Below, piece after piece: positions 11,630 through 25,100 of a stretch of DNA of 64,000 nucleotides. The stretch lies in NCBI GenBank assembly GCA_015680685.1, contig MNCI01029388.1, positions 543,265 through 607,264 on the forward strand, read 5' to 3'. This DNA comes from Gnetum montanum. Lineage: Eukaryota > Streptophyta > Gnetopsida > Gnetales > Gnetaceae. The stretch's first letter is position 1, and each line of letters opens with the position of its first letter. The translations under genes and the position numbers were made by a program. The notes under the pieces are model-generated. The model was not told the origin of the DNA. It saw only the letters and a list, made by a program, of their open reading frames with translations, and did no database searches.

Positions 11630-12130
11630 ACGATCATAATAATAATAACAGTGCTGAGACGTACACAGTTAGTATAACTTGATTGGACCGCAGGAAAACG
11701 TTCAAACATCCGAGGAAAAAACCAAAACAAAAGACAAAATAGCAGTCCATGGCCTTTAAAAAAACCAGCCTAAGTGGGACTGGAGTCATGACACAGGGAA
11801 AAGAAAAAAGGAGAGACGCACAAGAAGAAAAAAAAGATCGTCTGGTATGGACACCAGGACGGCCAAACTTGTTTGTCCTGTGAAAAATTGGAAGACTGAC
11901 GACAAATTGTCGTGTGCAGGCAGGCCGAGAAAAGTGTAAGAAGGACAATGCTATCCTGTTGACATGCAAAAACAACAACAGGAAATGAAATGATGTTTCG
12001 TGAAAGAAGAAAAGCACCTTTCATTGGCTGCAAGCCTAAAGCTCATTGGCAGTGGCCAAATAAGATAACTTTTGTACTGCCTTATTGTGACGTTGCAATA
12101 ATTTAATTGCAGAGCTACTAGCTAGTCAGT
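11630..12130 (+). repeat. diverged duplicate of the 6430-6760 region
   Basis: The segment shares ordered patches with 6430-6760: AAAGACAAA...GTCCATGGC, TTCATTG and GGCAGTGGCCAAAT. Together with the paralogous pair at 7277 and 13474 it suggests an old segmental duplication with an offset of roughly 5-6 kb. The 127-codon minus frame here (11634-12017) has no recognisable motif. Confidence 0.4.
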
Positions 12131-13473
12131 CTGTCGTTCATTTGGATTTTTCAGGCCTGGTCGTGACCAGTGATCGTTTGCTTTCGGTGGTATCCTGTAG
12201 ATTCTGCTTCTGCTCATGCATTTTCTTTGAATTTTCATAGTTGTATTTATGGGTAATGAACCGAAAACTAGAACAGTTTCATTAATGTCAAGTTACCTAA
12301 ACCTGTCATGTAAATTTACAGGAGTATGGAAAACGGAAATGCTTTATTACATTAGAGGTCTTAAATTCACAGACGAAGAGTAATTTTTATACTGTGTTGA
12401 TAAGTTCTTGTTATATTTTTTAAAAAAATTTAGATGTATAGATTGATACTAAGTTAAAGAATTCTATTACTAACTCAAAGAACTAGAGCTATAGCTTTTG
12501 TTTGAATTAGAATATTTAAGTTCCAATAGATTTAGAAAAGGACAAGCCAGAAAGATGTGTTTTTCATCCACTACGACCTGTACACAAAACTTACATGCGA
12601 GTGTCCGTACATTATCTTCGGATCTTCTGTAAGATTAATTCACTGTTCTCTCGCAATCAAGGGACAGTGAGACCCACACGAGCATAAGAAGTTGTGACTG
12701 TAATTATAGTAGTGGTGTTTTGCATTGAAGATCTTTTTAGACCCGATGTTACAAGATTTGCTTTGTTAGGTAGTAGTCTTTTTCCACATCTTTTCCGAGA
12801 GCTCTTTAATTTTCTTTGTTTTTTTTAAAGTTCCCTGGTCTCAATTTAAAATTTAAATTACTGACTTTGAATGCCTCATTTTTGAATTTCATGTTATGTG
12901 TTACCCACTAACACGCTGTATGCATTAATGAATGCATGAAAGTGGTCACCATGTCCACTAAAGTGTTTTATGGGTTAGTTAATGCATGAAAATGGCCACC
13001 ATACTCATGTGGTCTCCATATCTGTAACCTATTTTTTACGTGTGGGCAGCAGGCACCACAAATCACAGCAGGATTGCAATTTAGGTCCCTTTCACATGTT
13101 GCATACATCATGGCAGAATGCAGGGCGCTGGTGAAAGAAGAATCTGAACAAGATTAATCAAAGACATAATGGCTGAAGGTCAGTTCCATTTGCTTCCGCA
13201 TTCTGTAGTTTGATTACTCGTGCAATCCGGTTTTTTTACACAATTTTATTCTTACAGTTCAATATTTTCCTCACTTGAAACCATCCGTAAATGGAATAAA
13301 TTGAACAGCTGCCTTGCCTTGCAGTAAATTCAAAAGAAAAGGAACTTCCAGAACTTACCCAGTTTACGGTCTCATCAGTCTCCAATCTATACACCACACA
13401 CAATTAACTCAACTGAGCTTTTAATATCTTTAATTATAGTTTACAGGGCTAACATTGAATCCATCAGTAAGCC
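12131..13473. other. no gene recognised
   Basis: Between the two duplicated patches. Two near-repeats of AATGCATGAAA...GGCCACCAT lie at 12927-13010. Nothing codes convincingly. Confidence 0.4.
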
Positions 13474-13720
13474 ATGGGCATTTACAGTTACAGATGCATG
13501 CATTTTTGGGACTTGAACTGGAGCTACAAATAGAGAGCATAAGCAAATGAAAGGAATTCTGCTGTTCAGCCATGCATGCATGCAATGTAATACGAGTGTA
13601 TCAGAGGATGTGACCTTTTCATTCACTGGACTATCTTTTGAATCTTATCTTGTGTTGTAGGCACTTAAATTCAGACTTCAATTCAGATGAAGCAACATTT
13701 TGCCGCATCCAAATGAAATT
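13474..13720 (+). pseudogene. broken paralogue of the 7277 open frame
   Basis: The ATG at 13474 gives MGIYSYRCMHFWDLNWSYK and then a stop at 13531-13533. It matches the start of the 7277 frame (MGIYSYSLSSWDLNWG). Further on, 13660-13720 aligns with 7610-7660 (CAGACTT, AGCAACATTT, GCATC in order). The middle, including the hydrophobic and Q/E-rich parts, is lost. No TATA box is seen in front. This is a truncated duplicate. Confidence 0.55.
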
Positions 13721-14103
13721 ATCCTTCTTCATTTCTGTATCCGGTTTAAACCTTGAAGAGAAGTATATTATTTTTTCCCTTCGATTTTATTCAGATGTGT
13801 CTCACTCAATCATGTCCCGAAAAGTTTTTTGTTGATTTGGACTATGCTACTGTTTTATAGAACGATTCGCTGCCAAGTGCCAACTGCGGCCTTGGTAACA
13901 AAAACAAGCCCTAAACATTATTCTGTTATGCATTTCAACATCACTAAGGTTGCAGAGCTCATAACTACTTGTTTCCGTTTCCTGTAAAAACAGTTCTTGG
14001 TTTTATAACTCCCGGAGTTATGAATCTCAGAAAATTATTAACAGCGGTTGAACCTTCGAAGTTCTATGCAAAACAGGTATTATGCACTTAGGAGATATCT
14101 TTC

Positions 14104-14183
14104 TCGCATGATAACACAGCTTTTTAAGTAATTGATAATTGGATCGCATGATAACACAGCTTTTTAAGTAATTGATAATTGGA
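14104..14183. repeat. perfect 40-bp tandem duplication
   Basis: Units 14104-14143 and 14144-14183 are identical, each starting TCGCATGATAACACAGC and ending TGATAATTGGA. Perfect identity means a recent event or an assembly artefact. Confidence 0.95.
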
Positions 14184-14459
14184 GCTTTGAAGATTAATTC
14201 AGCAAAACTCTTTTACAGCTCATATAAAAAAAATATCCCTCGAAATAGTCAATCTGGAAAATTTCCATAGAGATCTTATTCCTTATTCAAGAATTGGAAA
14301 ATTTTAAAATTATTTAACACTCAGAATTTTATGCTTTTCAGAGGACTCCTTCCACGAGTATTTGGTACTCGAGCATTTATGTAGTAACAATTCTCTGTCC
14401 TCGTTGTTAAGGAACATTCAAATACTTGAGATTGGAAAGCTGTTGCTTTAGGTTGCCCT

Positions 14460-15480
14460 GGGTTTAAATTAGGTTAGCTGTATATTTATACTATAATTTG
14501 GGTAAGAGAGCCTTTTTGTTTTGTAAGAAATTAAATATATTGATTTTGTAAAAGGTTTGTATAACATAGAATAAAAATCTTGAAAAATATAATTTAGTAT
14601 TACAAAATGGTAAGAGTGGTTACATGCCCAATTTCAATTCCACTTAGTAAGACTTAGTTATAAAAAAATATTTTAAAAATTAATTTGTTAAAGGAATTTT
14701 GGAAATGGTCCAATAGATCCAAGAGGTCTCATGAATGTAAGTAAAAATTTTAGATTCAAAATATATATTAGTTATTGGTAGTTAATCTCTTAGCCAAAAT
14801 AAGTTTTGGTTGGCAACAACTATTATAAGAACAGATATCTAACATCTTCAATAAGGATACTCAATATAATGCTACTAGAAAGTTATTTTTATTTGGAATC
14901 TAAAAACTCTAAAATATTACAATTTTGATCAACTCTATTAAAGAGTGCTCATATCGCTAAGGTTTAAGCTTGTCCTTACCACCCTCACTTTTTAGGATAT
15001 TCCATAACTTTATTAGTATTGTACTAGTTTAGTTATATATTTATTATATATCTATTATTTGATTGAATAATTTTGTATATTTTTCAAACTAATAAAACCT
15101 CAAATTGATTCAATGAGAATTAATTTTCATAGTGAAACTAAAAATCAAAACCATTGTACTTTATTCAATAATAATTCTCATGAAAAAGTTCATCTCTTCA
15201 TCCAGCTTTATGACAAAAATTATTTATTTCAAGGCATAAAATCCAAGTAACAAAGTAGAGGTAGTTGGCCTCTTGGCAAAACTCTTAGCCAAAATAATAA
15301 TTCCTCCTTAGCTATTATGACAATTGAAAAGATCATGACCAAGAGAGCTCCCCCTCACCACTATGATGAACAAATTATTTTATCATGACTAAGGATACTC
15401 TTAGACTCTCTTGGATAGGCTTGGTAGTTGGCCTTTCCACCAAAATAACGCTTAAACTATGAGTAACTTTTCTTCTTAAA
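14460..15480. repeat. dispersed repeat R2, copy 1
   Basis: Shares ordered patches with NOC3 intron 5 (25600-26800): TATATCTATTATTTGA, AAAATCAAAACCA, AAAAAGTTCATCTCTT, AATTATTTATTT and several GTTGGCCTCT...GCCAAAAT modules. The GCCAAAAT module recurs at about 14790, 15290 and 15445. No coding capacity or LTR ends were found, so the class is unknown. Confidence 0.5.
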
Positions 15481-18400
15481 CACTAGATTAGGTCCTCTCT
15501 TGTGCAAAGGATCTTGCTTTGTTGTTTTAATGAAAGCTTTTGTTTTTCCAAAAATATGTTTATTTTAAAAAAATCTAAAATGGTGAATTCTACCCTAAAG
15601 TGCAAGCACAAATGCTATATGCCATCATCTAAGAAGGTGGGTTGTTTAAACCCAAAAAAATTAGGTATATCCTAAAACATGTAACTGTTGTCAAAATAAA
15701 ACAATAACTATAATAAGTCTAGACTACTTTCTAAGAATATCTAAAGTAAAACAATGTGCATTACCTAATGAATTTTTCCCTTTCTACTATCCCTAGAATC
15801 ACTATTACAAATTTTTTCCTTTTCAATGTTGTTTCGGAGCTTCTTTGTTATAGATGGGATATGATGTGCTCTTGCTTTTTTCTAATATTAATTTTTTTAA
15901 GGTTGACATCCCCTATCCTAATGTAATATTTTAATTTTTGATTTGCTTTTCTGAGGAATAGATGAAGGGTGTTAAGTTTCTAAATCAAAAAGTCTTGCTT
16001 TTAGCCTAACACCTTATTTTTGGCTAAGCAAAATGCATTTTAAAATAACATTAGAGGATGATTGTATAAAAACTACAATACAAGCATTCATAGGGATAGT
16101 AAAATGTGTTTATCCCTTAAGTCTTAAACTATATAGGCATATAGTTGTTTTTGTAAAAATGTATTCATAATAAACTTGCTAATAATATATTAAACCAAAC
16201 TAGATCACTTGGCTATGCACTCATTGATAAGTGTAGATTAAGTAGTTATAAATAAGTGGTAACTTCCTTGGTTGTGAGAATATAGGCTCAATTTTCACTT
16301 TAGATTTACCTAAGGTTTATAACCTGTTTAATCTAAAACCAAAAAGCCAATGGCACATACATTGCATTTTAAGAATAATCCATGCCCATGCTTACCGTAT
16401 ATCTATGTTGGGCAAAGTTTTTAATATGAACCATAGTGGATGAATAAGTGGAGCTTTTAGGCCAAAATATAGTGTGCAAAAGTTAACAATGTGTGATGAT
16501 TCCAAAAAAACTGCAAGTAAATGAATTTCAATAGAAGAATATTTGCAAAGATTGAAGCAATTCAATGTCATGAAAATAAATCAAAGAGATGTATCAATAT
16601 GTTTTTTCCTAGTGCTTGTAAGTAGTTATTGTCAATGCCAAATGAATTAACAAAGAACTTGCAAGAAATAAACCTTGAAAAATTCTTACCAAACATACCT
16701 TGTAAAAGACAATGCTAGCTCAATAGCACTCTAAAATTATGGTACATTAGTTTGCATGGATGATTTAAACCATTGACATTTGCATCAATGACTTAAGTCC
16801 TTCTTTAGTGATTTTGGAAAGCCTAGCAAGAGTTCATATCCTTTTATAGGAAGTTACTTTTCATATGCCTAACCAGCTACCCATGGTGTCCAATGCCTTG
16901 ACAGCTTTTTCCATGTATAATCCCAATACCTATAGGCTAAAGAGTTTAATTGGCCAACTTCAATGCTAATTCACATTAGCATTCATTCCTACAAAGTTAT
17001 TAACCATGACACCTAATGGCTTCTTCAAAGCATTAAGTTGGCTCCTCTAGCAAGCAAATTTCTAGTTGTTATATCTAATTTATCTATTTCAATGGATCCA
17101 AAGGTTACTCACCCTCATCCAAGTAAATGACAAAGTCTTAAGAAATACTTCGCACTTGTTGGATGATGCCCCCCACATATGCACAACTCACATAAGCTAA
17201 GTTTCGTACTAGATGAGCTTTAATGCAATAGTTATGCCAAACTCAAATCTCAATTATGTGCACACAAACAACACAAATGAGCTAAGTTCTATCCACATGA
17301 AACATTGACATGTCACTATGCATTGCAAAATTTGAAAATTTCAGTTAGGTCAAAGGAAAAAATATTGATAGTTGAGATCTCACCATGAACATGGCAAGTG
17401 CACTCAAGCCTATGAGCTAGTGGATCAACTCTATATAGTGAGCTACTCATACCAACTCATCTTGTAGTTGAGAGTTCATGAACTCTCCATGTATGGGGAC
17501 CATGAATCTTTATTCATGAACCTTACACAAAATTACTAAGGAAATAGCTCTTACCTACCCCTAATTTCATAGTATAATTACAAAACAACTAGAGGCCACA
17601 TGTACTTTTAGAGACCATGTAGTGCCCTAAAGTTAAAGGTTTGCTATTCCTCTTGAATGCTACCTAGCATTTCATATTGGTAGACATCCACAAAATCCCC
17701 TCTAAGAAAAATGTTTGGTCTAACAAACATTAGTGAGCAACAAGACCATGTAGTGCCCTTGATTTCACCTTTACTAGGACTCCAAGGCTCTCTTGCCCTT
17801 CTACCAATGGTTGTTCACATCCCAATTAGCATCCTCCATTTTCTTCTTTGATTGAAAGCCTTCTCTCTGAAAGACCTTAAAAACATTAAATCAGGTTTAC
17901 CAAATGTGAGTTACTATTAATTACCACCTTGACTAAAAGGTTCACTTTGTACTTTGAACTTTGCATCCCTTCCATTCCCAATCCTACTTTGATCACCAAT
18001 CCCACAAGATGTATGTCTATGTCTCTTCATGACAAAGCAAATGCTCTCGGAATTCCCAGCCATCTATCTTCATGTGACAATGCTCATTACCTTACCTTGA
18101 CTGAAGTGATGGATGCAAGGACCCTAGACTACGTAAAGGGCCAAGCAGCGAAGGAGGCTGCCCCCTCCAACCATTGATAGCATCCTCACTAACGACCATG
18201 CTTGTCCAAGTATTTTAATTAAATTCTAGTACCAACCAAAATGCTCCTGCTGATAGTGCTGTTGCTTGTTCTCGGCTACTCTCAATGCCCTGAAATAGAT
18301 TACATCAATAGTGCCATATACTAAAACACACTCAAATGATTAGCAAACTAATATATTCGTTGAACCCTAAGCAAATTATAAATAGGAGAAAAAGAGTTAT

Positions 18401-19100
18401 GCACTTTGAAATGGTAAAAGAAAATTGATTCTTCCTTAATGTTCAAACTTTATTATCTAATCCAATACAGCTATTTGCGGATGCCTTTCGAATCATTCGC
18501 TCTTTTTTATTTTTGATCTCTTCTATTAATGTTGAAAATTTTAATAACTTTTTCTCTGCCTTAAACAGAGTGAAATTCAAACCATCCTAACATCATACGT
18601 ATTAATGTGTCAAACATAAAACAGAAATAAACTACCTTTTTTTATTAAGAAAATAATCAGACGAAATTAAATTAGTAATCCACCAACATAAATGAATTGC
18701 AATTTGAATGCAATAGAACGCAATAACCTGTATACCGCTTTTTCAGTAATCTTTGGCCTAAGAAACATCATTAAGACAAATCGTCATTAATATATATAGA
18801 GAGAGAAGATCAAAGTCACCCAACCACCATCAGTAATTGAAAATATTTTTTAAAAAATGCTTCATCCTCTTTTTCTATCAGAGATCAGCACCTTGATTTT
18901 GGAGCAAGCAATGAACGAACATATGAATACGTGTTCAGACAATCAGTTGGATATCAAAGAATTCCTTCAGACATCGAAAGATTTCTACATCCGTAGCTTC
19001 AAAAAACTGCTCTTAAAAAATAATGTCTACAACTAAAACTCTCAGCCTAATTTCAATCGTTGCCGCATACATTATAAATAGCAACCGTCAAAATTTGAAA
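15481..19100. other. no gene recognised; 3' flank of NOC3
   Basis: Long AT-rich stretch. The 82-codon frame at 17929-18177 has no recognisable motif. The last part, about 18830-19100, is the likely 3' UTR and downstream region of NOC3 (minus strand). I could not place a poly(A) signal with confidence. Confidence 0.4.
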
Positions 19101-22100
19101 CTAACTAGATTTTAACTTTTTTCTTGACCCTTTTCTGCAATCCTTATATCTCAAATGGATATCCAAAAGTGATTCGCTTCTCTTTTTCTCCTTTATGAGC
19201 CTTTCATTTTCTTTCATAGCTCTTACAAACTTAAAATGCGCTGTAAATTTATGTCCCAGATTGTCTTTATTGATGCTGGACTTAATGCCTTCACACAATG
19301 AACTCAAACCAGAATCTAAATGATCCGACTTTCTTTTATTGGGTGCTTTTGCCATTTGAAGAGGTGGGTTAAAAAGCCCTCTTGTTGTTGAATATGCTTT
19401 TAAAGCCTCCGGTGGAGACAAGATGGAAAGAACTTGATTGCGATTAATGTTCATGTTAACAATATTATGAGCTAGTTCTGATACCGCTGGATGGTAATGG
19501 TTTGATAATAATGCCATCTCCCACAAGATTGAAGAAAGGGCTCCACTTAGCTCAGGATCTGAAGCCTCCGGCTGATACACCTGTATGGAGTTGCAATATC
19601 AATGTCAAATTTTCATCTCTAACAAATAAATACAAAATGCATGCAAAAATTCCTGTGTCCAGTCTGGAAAAGGATTTCCAGTATCAGCAGTCCAAATGCA
19701 TCCAAGAACATGCTATTCAAAATGCAGAAAAAAAAATGCCATTCATTTTACTAGAAAATAATAATGTTAACATTTTTTTCAAACGAGTCAATAATAAAAG
19801 AAAAAAGGCACCACATTTATGGAAGGGGTGCTGAAAAATGCAACTTTGGAGGGTATGCAAGCCTAGTATGCAGATCTTTGCTGAATGGATGATGTATCCA
19901 ACACATCATTATAGTGCCTTTATCCCAACAACATTGGGAAACCTGTTAAGGTAAACAAAGGATTTGATGATGATTTTCAATGGCCCACTGTTTTGTTAAC
20001 TTAGATGGCTGAAAAAAGCACAAAAGAAGTGGTAACAAAATGCTTTTCCTTTAAAAGATAAATCGAGATTCAAGCTGCCAAGGTTTACTATATACGCAAC
20101 TATGGTTCTTTTATACACATCCACATTATGTAGATCTCAAAATCCACTTCATAACCACAGACATAAGTTGCAAGAATATCCTGCTTGCTTGATCACGTAG
20201 GACCTACCATGTTCAATATCTGAAGAGTAGAAGGGACATGTGCAAGCTTGAATATATGGAAAACAGCATTGCATTCAACAACAAATGTACACCCAAAAAA
20301 GATGAATCATTTCCATCTAGCAAACCTGAGGAATTTAGGGAATAAAATAAATTTTTATCCATTAAAAACAAACTTGTAGAAGTGCTCAGCAAAAACATTG
20401 CGACAAGGCAACAAAACTCAAGAAAACTAGATGTCTCACAAAAGAATCCATAGATTTGGAAAACTTGGGCAAACAAATACATGCGTAAGTGCCACCCAGA
20501 AAATACAACCAGGAACGTGATTAGTACCTGTTGAAAGCTGAAAGTTATAGGGGATTCAAACAGCACCAGTTAACAAGTGGGTCATGGTTTTGTATCTGAA
20601 ACAGGTGAGATTTCACAAACATTGAATCAAAAAGCTTTAGTGGCACTTCCAAAACTCCAAACTTATAATTATGCTCAACAACAACAAGGAGTTCAACTTT
20701 TAGACACAGGATACTCAAGGAGGGAGATCCTATTGTGCCTTATTTATGTATCCTTTGCAGTGAAACGTTTGGGCTCTTGCCTTAAATTTCTGAAAAATAG
20801 TGGCGAGCTATATAAAGCTTAATGCCAATTTTGGGTGTCCTCAATTCACCTATTCACGGTTCATGGATGATACAATTATTTTCCTACAAGGCAAGATACC
20901 AGAAATACTAATAGATTTCCAAGGAAACAGGGTAATTATAAAGATGAATTAAGAGAAAACTGTATTGTCTTGAGGTTCCTAAAACAAAGCAGCAAAAGTA
21001 CAGTAATTTTTTGGAATGCTCCATTCATAGTCTCTTGATAAAGCAGTTGGGTATCCCTTTAGGTTCTAGTAAGATGGGTTAAGTAACTGTGGAAAGATGT
21101 CCTTATAAAATTTATATGCAAGTTTGGCAGGACAAAATAAAGGATCATCACCCGGAGCCTCAATGCTCATCTTGTCAAGGAGGTCCCAAGAGACCAGAAT
21201 ACCATCATAAACTGGAAGACTTCAACTCATAAAGTTCTCATTTCAATCTCTCCCATTACACTTAATGTTATGTTTTAAGGCACCTCAAAGCATTATTTAG
21301 TACGACAATTATACATAAGGTAATAAGCCATGGATCCTACTAATGAAATGTAAGTACATGTACAACAGACAATCCTTTTATAGTATTTCAAAAATTATTG
21401 ACACATGATCCATTTTGAGAGGTTTGAACAAAATTGGCTATGGTTTAATAGAGCATTATCTATGAGTGTTACTTGTAAAGGGAAAAATATACTACAAAAG
21501 CGGCTGTCAATGTGCCTTACAATTTTACATAGGTAGAAACCATCAGTGAATTAAAAAGAATTAGGGATAATAATTATTACACAACTTATTAAATTATTGT
21601 TTCAACAAATGCACCATGCCTTAAACAGTGAATATATTACACATATATCTCTGACACTGAAGTCATTCTAACTCGTGCATTAGAGCTTCATCGTTACTCG
21701 CAACCAAAAAAACACATAATCACTACTGCTTGGACAGTTGATTTTATCAAAGTTCTCCTATCAAAGCCTTATTGATCCCTTTTCCTGAATCAATGTCATT
21801 TCTTTTTCTCAGATGTCAGTGCTGCTCTATATCAAAGTCCTCCTACATCAGAGTTGTTTGATGTTAGAGTTGTGTGCATCAAGGTTCCCTTGCATCAGAG
21901 TTTTATTACATCTTCCCACACTTCTGCTTGCATCTGCCATATGAAGCACTCTTCGGCCAAATTCATTGTGCTTTTTCAATCTCTTTTTACTTCCTTCACG
22001 ATGGGATTCTAAATCCCTTGCATCAGACTCCCATTAGTATTATGTTGGGATCTTGAATCTCCCATTTTAGAGTTCCACTTTTCTTACACTGGGATCTTAG

Positions 22101-25100
22101 ATCCCTTGTGTTGGAGCTCCACTGTTATTATGCTAAGATTTCAGATCCCCTGCTTCAGACTTCAATTTCTACTTTCTATATTAAAACATCTTTCTTCCTT
22201 GTACACACTTCACCTTAGTAAGGCTCCCACTCCTATAACTTAAATGAATGTCTGTTTAGTGACGCGACCACCATAGAAACAAAGATTTCCATTCTCACCA
22301 AACACATTCCGCTCACTCGCACACAACTCATTTTTCAATATATATATACACATGATCTATTCCAGTCCAACTTAAAATGAAAATAACAGGATGATGATGA
22401 GACCAATTTTCTTTAATTAGAACATTACTCTACTGAGATTAAGTTACATTGCTTTATTTCAATGAGAGCAATTCTGTAACAAAGTAATGTCATATTGTCA
22501 TGGAAAAGCCAAGTAATGCAATAAGAACAATGTGAGGTAGGAAAGGATGACTAATGCAGGTTTGCTGATGCCGAAAAAGATAGAAAATTAGGAATACAAG
22601 AGCTAGAGTAATTGAGAGGGAAAGTAAACAAAGAGATATGAAAGAAATTAAGAGCATCTAAAGCTGAACATAAATGCAATACGTCAATGAGGTGTGACCT
22701 GTTGGTTAAGGCATGTGCCTCACATCCTAGAAGTCACATGTACGATCTTAGTGAGTTATTCTCAGATTTACAAGCATTATGTAACAGATACTAGCTAAAA
22801 CTGAACTGGTCCAACAGATCCAAAAAGGTCTAAGACAATTAAAAAACAGTCCAGTTCAGTTCATATAAATGTTCATGTCTCAACTGAAGCTAGAGCCTTA
22901 AATGAACATTTTCACTTGTTTCTCAATGAAATAAGCTGTGATCTTGTCCTCTATAAAAAATATTAGCTACATACAAAAACAATACGATGACGTCAGGACA
23001 TAAAATTAAAACCCAGCCTCCACAAGGAAACCTTTTAGCATTTGGTATAAAGAATTCAAATTGCATAAGCGCCAATCTTATTAATAAATTTATTTTAATG
23101 TCCACATAAAAACAGGTTTCCAAGATAATTAAACAATTCCGATATGAGAAACAGGTGTTACTTACTGCCACCATCCCACCAACCGAACCTCCCCCACCAT
23201 CATTCTCAAGTAGACAACGACATTTTGCATACTTTTGTAGCAAATTTTTAACTGCCATTAGCACTGCATAAGAAAAAACACATTCAGCAAAAATTCATAT
23301 CAATAAAATAAACAAAGATATATATATAGAGAGAGAGAGAGAGCGAGAGAGAGAGAAAGCATAGCATGCATTAAAAGACCATGTTTGCCTTCCAATCAAT
23401 CCAATTCATGACATCTTGCATGTCATTCCTATAGCTCCCTTTCACCAAACCCATTTTTCACAAACTTAACAGAAAGTACAGAAAAAGCAAGAACCCCAAT
23501 TTACACAAAGTTTTGAATAATAATAACCAGCCATCATCAATAGCAATCCGTAGACTTCAAAGCATTTCACCAACTGTGAACATTGCATATAAAATGAAGA
23601 ACCTGTTACTGCCTCTGGAGATCCAAATTGAAGAGAAAAAGAAGCAAGGCGTTTTGTAAAAGCAGCTGCTCTCTGCATATCATGTTGTCTGCCTTCACAC
23701 AACATAATCTGAAGTGCTTCCGCAATAGCAATCCCCTGATCATCTCTGCAATAGCACATACATAAAACATGTTAGCATTTGCCCCCAAAAAAATTATTTA
23801 AAATATCGTCTATTGTGTTTCAATGTTATTTAAAAAATTCATCCGTGAGAAAGATGTCATTGAAACCTTTCAGGTTGACACTCAACAAGCAAATTGTAGA
23901 ATTCCACATAGAATTCCCGAAGATCTATATTCAGTGCATCAAGATTGCTGCGAAGCATCTTGAAAGCCACAACACAGCATTTTAATCGTTCAGGCACAGT
24001 GAGATTCAAAGGAAACCTTGCACCATTTGTTTTGTTCATACCATATCCAGCAGCAAGCTTCCGAAGAAGTGTAAAAAGATCACCCATGAAATCAACATTA
24101 ATCAAGTGAGAAAACTTCCCAATTCCTTTTAAGCATGACAGAAGCAGAGGATGTTGCCCTGACCCAGCATGCATAGATGCCTCATTCGTATTTGTCCTGA
24201 CATGGATTTCAACAGGAAATGATTTAACTCACATTCCATGTTTAAAAATACAAATTCAAGCTAACTTGAACTGTGTAATCTTACATATCTTGTTGTGGCT
24301 CTAATGCATATTTTAAAATCCGGAAATACGTCTCAAACATGGCAGCAATTGTCTTTGTTTGCATTTTCCTTCGCTCCATAGAATCAGTGACATTAAAGGC
24401 TGCTTTTACATCAGACTCCACCTTCATTAGAAAGATGGCAGAACATTTGAGGAGAAAGAACACTGTAAAAGACAAGTAGAACAATTTTTCAATATCACTG
24501 TTGTTTTTCAAACCTCCTCTCTTAGCTTTGCTGCTAGCTCTTGCTTTTTAACTTTGTTCTCGTTCTTGCCACTGGCATTCAGCCTATCTTTGTAGGTCTT
24601 CCTCCCTTCAGTTTCTAAATTATTTTGTCTACAAAGATCCTCATCAAATGATAATGACAAGTAGACCTAATGAAAAACGAAACAGCAGAAATCTTTAATT
24701 TACTCACAATAATAATAATTGCACAAGTGAAACCAGTAATCAGTCCCGTTAATTATATGTTAACTGTTCACAATGCAATTAACATGTAGAAAAGGTTTCA
24801 CAGAATAAATTTGCAAGGCTCAATAACATGCTTCTTTATAAGGATTAGTGTAAACAGATTCAATTATACACTTCTTAAATAACAACTGATAGAGTCATAT
24901 ACTGCTTACCTCAATTACATCAGGATGGAGGCAACAATTATGACGCTTGACAAGGTCTGCTATCAACTTTACCGCCTCGACAGTAGCTTCACCTCGATGC
25001 TTCCCTTCATTCAGAAAAAGTGATTTCACTGCTGAGCAGCTTTGTGTCCTGAACAGTAATTATGTCAAATAATTTTAAGACATCGTAACTAAAGAGTGTT

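Noticed and set aside
11634-12033. Two overlapping minus frames of 127 and 87 codons
   Set aside because: No motif, and the DNA matches the noncoding region at 6430-6760 on the other strand.
20213-20566. 117-codon minus frame in NOC3 intron 12
   Set aside because: No similarity to NOC3; flanking exons 12 and 13 join in phase and give the expected conserved run.
21121-21200. Match of GCCTCAATGCTCATCTTGTC with 6950-6970
   Set aside because: Only about 25 bases long and unsupported by the flanks; could be chance or a minor repeat.
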